From Symsagittifera roscoffensis (Eukaryota; Xenacoelomorpha; Acoela; Convolutidae), in contig NC_087065.1 of NCBI RefSeq assembly GCF_963678635.1, positions 73,355,345 through 73,419,344 on the forward strand: a stretch of 64,000 nucleotides of DNA, given 5' to 3'. Below the pieces are notes generated by a model. That model did no database searches. It was not told where the DNA came from and worked only from the letters and a program-made list of their open reading frames with translations. The position numbers and the translations under genes are program-made. Shown here in pieces: positions 57,500 through 64,000 of the stretch. Every line of letters begins with the position of its first letter. The stretch's first letter is position 1.

Positions 57500-57815
57500 C
57501 AATTTTGGGGAGGGGGAAGGGTTTGGGAGTTCGCCCCATCTCCTCAGGGATTCGACCTTCTCACCAACCAAACGTTCCCCCTTTGGTATTATTTTAAGAC
57601 AACTATTTTGGGCCTACTAACCCTAAACACTTTATAAAGACCATTTTGGCGCCGCCGAAAAACGCAGTTTTTAGGTCAGAATTTTCCAAAAGTGCCTAAA
57701 AACGGTTTTTTTTGATCTGTTTTTCAAAAATTTGCCTGCGACGCAATTTTCGGTTCAAAATAAGGTCTTTGTAGTGTTCTGGGAGTGCTCGAAAATCCTA
57801 GATCCGTCCCTGACT
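57500..57815 (-). repeat. GGATCTAGGATTTTCTCGAGG-family element
   Basis: In reverse orientation: GGGATTCGACCTTCTCACC, CCCCCTTTGGTATTATTTTA, TTTGCCTGCGACGCAATTTT and GAAAATCCTAGATCCGTCCC. Duplicated at about 63180-63492. Confidence 0.75.
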
Positions 57816-58675
57816 GCACTTTTCTCATTCTGCATCAAATTTTACAAAACTTAGGCTTTTTTACTAGTAGATACATGGAACTTGTTACGTATTTGATCTT
57901 TTCTTTCGACACAAGAAAACAAGTGGGACAGAATGTTCCAATCATAGTCTGAAAAAATTCTGCCTGGTGTCTTAAAACGAACTGAAAGAAAAACTAGAGC
58001 TTAGGCATATTCGTAATTCATAATAAGAAAAAACAAATCGACTATTAGTTTTTGTAGAAAAATGACTTAAAAAATCCTTAAAAGATTGATTTTGAAATTA
58101 TTATTAGCAAAAATAACGACATAGTAGAAAAGAACATAGATAATGTTAAATTCAACGACTGTTTTTGTAAATATTTGGGAGAAATTTGCAACTAACTTTT
58201 ATACTCTAAAAATTAAAATTAAAAGTCAGAAAGCAATTAACTCAGTGTTTTTAGCAGACGTAACAAAAACCAAAATAACAAATTTGATTAACTGAAACTA
58301 CTGTAAAAAACTTGTCCGATTTTGCACCTAACTTTTACCAATTCTTTGATTAGACAAATGTTCTTAAATAGTTACGAATTAAAAAATTAAGATTTTTATC
58401 AAATGAGGCAATGAGCTCGACCCATCAAACAACAAATCAATATATTTTTCAACAGTTTCGGGAAAAGTTCTTGAGCGGGTCATTTATAACAGAACGAACT
58501 AAATTCTCGCAAAGTATTAATACATTTTGGATTCAGCCATTTATCATAGCAATTAATAATAGCCATCTAAGATTGACTTAAAGGCGACTTAAAGCCCATT
58601 TAAAGCCTTGTAAAAGCCGAACTAGAAAATCAGATGTAAAATTGAATGGAATAACTACAAAAAGAAACAAAAATT
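57816..58675. other. AT-rich intron sequence, nothing seen
   Basis: No open frame, repeat motif or structure noted. The first part is contained in the tandem duplication. Confidence 0.6.
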
Positions 58676-59060
58676 CCGTTACTTAGGTGTTGAAATTGAC
58701 TTTAATTTCTCCTTTATAGGTCATATTTGAAAATGCTTTGAAAACTGTCAAAATTTTGTGGTGTTTTTTACATGTTGGGAAAAAATGTATGTACAGATTG
58801 ACTCCTAAAAGCATATAACGATTTTGTGAACCCCATATTAGAGTACGCAGTTTTGACTGAGGCATCAACAGAAAAAACCATTTTAGAGACAGTTGGATTT
58901 AAAGGGTAATCAATAAACTTCGATAAATGTTAGAAATAGAAAATGTTTCAACTTTGATTAAGATACTACCCAGATTTTGCACACTGAATTCTAAAACTAA
59001 TTTACCATCATTCTAAATCTAAAACTAATTTACCATCATGAGTTTTTGGACAACCTCATT
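58676..59060 (+). pseudogene. Relic of a LINE-type reverse transcriptase, C-terminal part
   Basis: Shifting frames read R-Y-L-G-V-E-I-D-F-N-F-S-F (the L-G-V-x-I-D segment after the catalytic box of non-LTR reverse transcriptases), then N-D-F-V-N-P-I-L-E-Y-A-V-L near 58815-58855 (the thumb-region V-x-P-x-L-x-Y motif). Several stops. It lies in the intron between tail exons 5 and 6. Confidence 0.65.
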
Positions 59061-59820
59061 CCAGAAAATTATCAACAGAATAAACTCAATCTTGATTAGA
59101 ATTAACATAACAAAGTTTTGGAGTCAAAATTAAGTATAGTGATCGACAAGGCGCCGTCAAGGCGCCTCTGATCATAGCAGGATCAGAAGCGCCTGAAAAC
59201 GGGCTGCAAAGTTCCACGTAATTCTCGCGATGAGATTTAATTTATTTGTTAATGTAGGGGATTTGATAGTGAATGGAATATATATTGCAAACTTTGTATT
59301 ATGTTGAATTTATTTTTAAAAATTTACAATTTTTCAATTTTTTGTTTCAGAAAATCTCAGAAAATGTTCAAGCAAAACTCAATTTCCACGGCTTAAAATT
59401 AAAATAAGCTGATGTAAGCGTGCTCGCTCGCTTCACTTGCTCGGTTAGACTAAATCTCAAAAGTTTGAAATCAGTTTTTTTTTGGACACAGGGACAAATT
59501 GTTTCAATGTCGTTCGAATCACGACTGAAAGGGCTTTAACATAATATATCACTCGACCCATATCGATAATTATTTGTGGTACATGAATTTGCGTGAAAAA
59601 CAAAATTTAAAACACACCCGAATACAAAATTCCCCTTATTTCCAATGGTCAGAAAACTTATTCAGCTGACTTCGTCCTTATCAGGCTGTGAATACTCTGC
59701 AATAAGTTGCAACAGTTATACGAGCTCGCTTTCGATCTAATATCCCTTTCAAGAATTTTTTAATGGTTGTTTATTGTATAGAAGTACACATTTTATGGCT
59801 AAAATATGTTTTTTTTACAG
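59061..59820. other. Intron sequence with short palindromes
   Basis: Near 59148-59205 AGGCGCC occurs twice around TGATCATAGCAGGATCA, a small imperfect dyad richer in G and C than its surroundings. Around 59550-59660 the text CACACCCGAATACAAAATTC and ATGGTCAG resembles 12776-12835 and 53130-53165, another weak repeat family. No gene. Confidence 0.4.
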
Positions 59821-60138
59821 GAGGCCGAACGAGATCCAAATAGACCTAGAAGAACGCGCAATTTAAAGCGATCCGCTTCTAGAGGCCCCAATGCGCCCAG
59901 GAGAGTTTCAAAAACAGGCAAACCAGCTGGAGGTGCAGTTTCTGCGATCGCCGTCGGACCCAAAGAACCCGGCAGCCAGTCAGTAGAAAAAGAACCAGAT
60001 GACGCCAATACAGAATCAAAAAAGAAAGAGGATAAAAAAGATTCGGAAAAGAAGGAAGACAAGAAAGACTCAAATGAAGATGAAGATGACAATGCATCAA
60101 CAGTCATAGAAGGCTCCATAGACAGCAGTGCGTTGTAA
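59821..60138 (+). CDS. M6/PLP-family gene, exon 6: terminal tail
   Basis: The acceptor is a T-run ending TTTTTTACAG before 59821, phase 0. It reads E-A-E-R-D-P-N-R-P, then R-R-T-R-N-L-K-R-S-A-S-R-G with P-N-A-P-R-R, a spacer, and a strongly charged region of K-K-E-D-K-K-D-S repeats, ending T-V-I-E-G-S-I-D-S-S-A-L and a TAA at 60136-60138. This is the best match to exon 3 in the motif and flanks. AATAAA at 60250-60255, 112 bases after the stop, marks it as a terminal exon. By offset, a duplicate is expected at about 65498, outside the window. Confidence 0.78.
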   Translation, partial: EAERDPNRPRRTRNLKRSASRGPNAPRRVSKTGKPAGGAVSAIAVGPKEPGSQSVEKEPDDANTESKKKEDKKDSEKKEDKKDSNEDEDDNASTVIEGSIDSSAL

Positions 60139-60249
60139 AATTGTGGTTTTCTGAAACAACGCTTTAAAAAGTCCGTTTTTTAAAATTAATATTCAAGCTC
60201 AAAGTAGAGAGCACTCCCTGCAGTGATTTTTTTCTCAACCGTAGTTTTG

Positions 60250-60255
60250 AATAAA
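60250..60255 (+). terminator. Polyadenylation signal AATAAA after tail exon 6
   Basis: Lies 112 bases past the stop codon in the sequence TTGAATAAAGAAAA. Well placed for the 3' end of the long transcript. Confidence 0.6.
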
Positions 60256-61728
60256 GAAAAATTTTGGTTAATCAGCCTAAGTTATATGGTGCTTTATTTA
60301 GCATCAAAAGGCTTTTAGCTTTACACTATGCAGTAGCATGCCCCACACAGTTCTGGCTGCCATGAGTCAATTTAGGGATGGAGGCGGAGCTCCTCCGTCA
60401 CATGGATCCGATCTCTTTACGACAGTTACCTTCTTAGGAGGTTTCTTAGCGTAATGGTAAGGAGATAACTTTGAGATTGTGTGACCGATACTGTAATTAA
60501 AAGGGACTATGCTTAGACAGGTCTGATCTTCATAGATCTTCTGCGCATCGCAGAAACCTCTTTTTTAGAACATACGTTTTAGGGTGACCGACCCTAAAAG
60601 CTAAAAAAAAAGTCTACATTTTTAGCCCGTTAATCAAAAATTTGAATTTGCCTGCGACGCAAAATCTGTTGCAAAATTGTGTCGTTATAGTGTTTTGAGA
60701 GAGCTGCTTGTTTCGCCTTGAGAGGAAGTGATGGATTTTTTTCAGGGTGTACTTATTTGCATACAGACCAATTTTGGGCGATCGTATTATTGGTTCTGAA
60801 TAGACATTTGCTATAATCCAAAAAAAATCAACTCTTTTGTTCAAAAGTAAAAAAAATTCAACTGAAGCCTTTTTTGAAAAAAAATCCCGGTTTGAAAATT
60901 ACCAGCTCAAATTGTTCAACTGAAATATGCAATCATTTGAAAAATTATATTAACGCGTAATTTGATCTTTTTTAGAGGCAGTGCATTCTTCTGCACTGAA
61001 TTGAACTGAGGAAAAATAGTTTGTCTCGATAGTTCTCTATGATTGTCAAACGCCAACTCAACTCAAAAGGGAAGAGAAAGAGCAAAAAAAATCAATAATC
61101 AAACATAGTAGCAATTTTAATTCTAGCAAAAAGTATCCGAAACACAATAGTTTGCAGTTAAAACATCTAACACTGATAAGAGCTGTTTTATCACGTTTCG
61201 TGCTCTTAAAATAGGCCAATTCACACTGAGTATTAAGTAGGTTTTTTTTCCGACTTTGGAAAAAGTGACAAGACTTTTAGCTCGGCGTGATTTTTTTCTT
61301 CAGACAAATTTTGATTTTTAATCAGCCGCTTATGAATATTTTTGTTCTTCATTTTTGTTTAGAAATCAAATTTTAATTTTTTTCCGAGACCAATTTTTGT
61401 AAAATCATGAGAATTATAACTTTGCCAAGTTGTTCAATTTTGAATAATTAGTTCGCGATGTATTTCTTGCTGTTAACTCGTAAGCGGTGAAATATTCCGG
61501 CTCAAAAAAAACACTGCAAATTGAATTGAAGCAAGCTATTCTTCAATTTGAACTTGGTGGAAATTTTGCTATATGGATCAGAAAAAAATCTTGATGAACG
61601 GTCAGAATCTTTTTTGAAAGTTATCTTGATAGACAAAAAGGCAGTCGTATGATTCAAGTCTTGTTTTTGTTATCTATGCACACCAAGAACGCGTAAATAA
61701 CAAATTTCTTTCTACCGAAAATCAAGCA
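60256..61728. other. Repeat fragments downstream of exon 6
   Basis: At about 60440-60490 a tRNA-like A box (TTAGCGTAATGGTAAGGAG) hints at another SINE fragment. 60575-60735 is a piece of the GGATCTAGGATTTTCTCGAGG family (TTTGCCTGCGACGCAAAATC). 61240-61500 is an eroded AAGACTGCTCG-family element. No coding sequence. Confidence 0.45.
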
Positions 61729-64000
61729 AACATTCTATATCAAATCACACATCCGCTACGGCATGGCCATTTGGTAGCTGTTTTACTAAATCAAATTGTT
61801 TCAGATTCGTAAATTTCTATGATTATCGTTCCGACTTTCGATACGAAAGTAACGGAATATTTGTGCTCGGGTGGGTTTTTTTTCTTCAGACAAATTTCGA
61901 CTTTTTAACTAGCCATTTTTGACGGAAATTTTTTATGTCATTAGAGAGGTATTGTTGTCTTGAGCTCAAATTTGAAAAGATAATTTACCTATGATCATTT
62001 TTTGTAAAGTTACGGGGTTTTAAAGATTGCCATTTTGGGCAATTTGGGACAATTAACGCGCGATATATTTCGCGCTATTAACGCGTAAGCGGAGAGTTAA
62101 TACGTCTTAGAAATCGTTCCTAATTGGTTAAAAGAAGCTTATTTGCCATAAATGGTTTGTTACAAGGAGCGAAATCTATCTTTTTGTACTTTATGTGGCG
62201 TGTGGGGGGATGATTTTCATTAAAAAAATTTCAAATTTTAGAAGAAAAAAATTTCATTTTATTTTATTACATTCAGTTTTTTTTTATGTTAATACTGCTC
62301 CATAAACCTTAAAACGCAGTCGGAACATTCAGGGCTTCGCCCTGATACGAGCAGTCTTGTTATCAATTGTTCAGCTAAAGTTGTCGCTCTTTCAAATGTT
62401 ATCAACTGCACCGGCGACAAGTTTTTGCCTGTGACAGATTGTTCCTTTTGACTACGAATTTGAGTGGGCTCACAAAAAGTATTGCATAGTATCATTTATT
62501 AAACTAAAATGCATCAAAATTACAGGTTTTTGCTTTCAGGAGACTGAGCAGAAAAACTCAACTAACGTAAACAGAGGTCGCAGCAGCTTAAGAAAATCAG
62601 CTTCAAGAGGAGTCCCAGCAGCCACTGGTGCTGCAGTTTTGGCTGGTTCCAATGGTGTTGTTACAGGGACGGGAGCAAAAGCGTCTGATTTGGAGAAAGA
62701 CCCGGATAAGTTGGACGTGGGCAAAAAAGATGGCGAGGGTTCCAGTGCAGATGGTGACAATACACTAGACAGGGAGGATTCAAATGACGGCAATGAGGTA
62801 GTGCAACTGAGGGGGGGGGGGGGGGGGGGGGACTTCGATCTTTTTGCATCTTCGCAGTTTTTGCTATTTCAATGCGCCCACATGCAATGACTTTTGACTT
62901 TTATGAGGAGCAAACATCTAACTAGACTCAAATTATCTAAGGCTATTGTCTCCAAATACAAGAATAATTTTCTTTTAACTAGAAACTAGGTCGTAGGATG
63001 GTCATATCAAGGGAAATTTCTATGAGTAAAAAGTATTATTAGTTAAAAACTTTTTCGTACTTTATAATTTCGAGTGAGAATTCGAAAAAAAGAACAAAAC
63101 TTTTTCGAGAAAAAATTGTCTGAAGATTTTCTTTTCCAAGACGGATCTTCACAAGAAAAAAGACTGCACTCAGGAGCCAATTTTGGGGAGGGGGAAGGGT
63201 TTGGGAGTTCGCCCCATCTCCTCAGGGATTCGACCTTCTCACCAACCAAACGTTCCCCCTTTGGTATTATTTTAAGACAACTATTTTGGGCCTACTAACC
63301 CTAAACACTTTATAAAGACCATTTTGGCGCCGCCGAAAAACGCAGTTTTTAGGTCAGAATTTTCCAAAAGTGCCTAAAAACGGTTTTTTTGATCTGTTTT
63401 TCAAAAATTTGCCTGCGACGCAATTTTCGGTTCAAAATAAGGTCTTTGTAGTGTTCTGGGAGTGCTCGAAAATCCTAGATCCGTCCCTGACTGCACTTTT
63501 CTCATTCTGCATCAAATTTTACAAAACTTAGGCTTTTTTACTAGTAGATACATGGAACTTGTTACGTATTTGATCTTTTCTTTCGACACAAGAAAACAAG
63601 TGGGACAGAATGTTCCAATCATAGTCTGAAAAAATTCTGCCTGGTGTCTTAAAACGAACTGAAAGAAAAACTAGAGCTTAGGCATATTCGTAATTCATAA
63701 TAAGAAAAAACAAATCGACTATTAGTTTTTGTAGAAAAATGACTTAAAAAATCCTTAAAAGATTGATTTTGAAATTATTATTAGCAAAAATAACGACATA
63801 GTAGAAAAGAACATAGATAATGTTAAATTCAACGACTGTTTTTGTAAATATTTGGGAGAAATTTGCAACTAACTTTTATACTCTAAAAATTAAAATTAAA
63901 AGTCAGAAAGCAATTAACTCAGTGTTTTTAGCAGACGTAACAAAAACCAAAATAACAAATTTGATTAACTGAAACTACTGTAAAAAACTTGTCCGATTTT
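61729..64000. repeat. 5,678-bp tandem unit, second copy (continues past the window)
   Basis: Same sequence as 56051-58323, containing the element at 61828-62359, tail exon 5' and the repeat at about 63180-63492. The junction lies between ...ATCAAGCAAA and CATTCTATATCAAATC near 61731. Confidence 0.93.
62540..62797 (+). CDS. M6/PLP-family gene, exon 5': duplicate of the internal tail exon
   Basis: Identical to 56862-57119 with the same splice sites (TTTCAG acceptor, GAG/GTAGTG donor), offset 5,678. It lies behind the terminal exon 6 of the first unit, so it can only be used if exon 6 is skipped. Because it is phase 0 on both sides, a transcript with both copies would carry the R-S-A-S motif once more without a frame change. 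Whether it exists in the genome depends on whether the tandem duplication is real. Confidence 0.6.

Larger units (their letters stand above)
56051..61728. repeat. 5,678-bp tandem unit, first copy (tail exons 5 and 6)
   Basis: The sequence from 56051 starts again at about 61729 and runs, almost without change, to the window end (matching 56051-58323). The only difference I noticed is one T in a T-run (about 57706 against 63384); even the 21-G run has the same length. There is no N gap at the junction. Confidence 0.93.

Noticed and set aside
59799-60119. Serine-rich 106-residue protein on the minus strand opposite exon 6
   Set aside because: It is the complement of the D/E/K-rich repeats in exon 6. 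The plus frame has the splice site, the motif and the poly(A) signal.

Overview
This is AT-rich nuclear DNA from an animal, most likely an invertebrate. Its genes are split by GT-AG introns with pyrimidine-rich acceptors, its intergenic DNA and introns are packed with transposon debris, and exons stand out as islands of more balanced base composition. I cannot name the phylum. Two runs of exactly 200 N (3263-3462 and 43544-43743) are scaffold joins.

Layout. At 1-351 (minus strand) lies one exon of a KH-domain RNA-binding protein that runs off the window. From 3463 to about 4800 is a decayed reverse transcriptase. From 8919 to 18035 (minus) I can assemble the last four exons of a gene I do not recognise: the splice phases match at every junction and there is a polyadenylation signal. 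A plus-strand exon in its intron (14205-14453) looks like the first membrane segment and loop of a claudin/PMP22-like protein. Between 24.9 and 33.6 kb is a diverged duplication holding three copies of a short tail-like exon. A coding fragment with one stop (26836-27192) and a dead retrotransposon gag (29534-29960) lie in the same area. From 33.6 to 37.9 kb is a cluster of G-rich inverted-repeat elements.

The main gene is on the plus strand from 37942 to beyond the window end. It encodes a four-membrane-segment protein of the M6/PLP (neuronal membrane glycoprotein M6, myelin proteolipid) family. Exon 1 (37942-38127) has a cysteine-rich N-terminus and TM1; exon 2 (49756-50479) has TM2-TM4. After these comes a series of exons (50728-51161, 52750-53022, 56862-57119, 59821-60138, and a copy at 62540-62797). 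Each carries its own version of one basic serine motif, R-S-R-N-L-K-R-S-A-S-R-G, followed by a variable, often acidic tail. All junctions after exon 3 are phase 0; two of the exons end in stops and two in usable donors. The gene could therefore produce a family of receptor-like proteins with the same membrane body and interchangeable or serial cytoplasmic tails. This is the most interesting system in the window.

Two large duplications affect that gene. A 5.39 kb stretch of intron 1 appears on both sides of the 200-N gap, each copy stopping exactly at the gap; this is almost certainly an unmerged contig overlap. A 5,678 bp unit with tail exons 5 and 6 starts again at about 61729 with no gap, so it may be a real, very recent tandem duplication or an assembly artefact.
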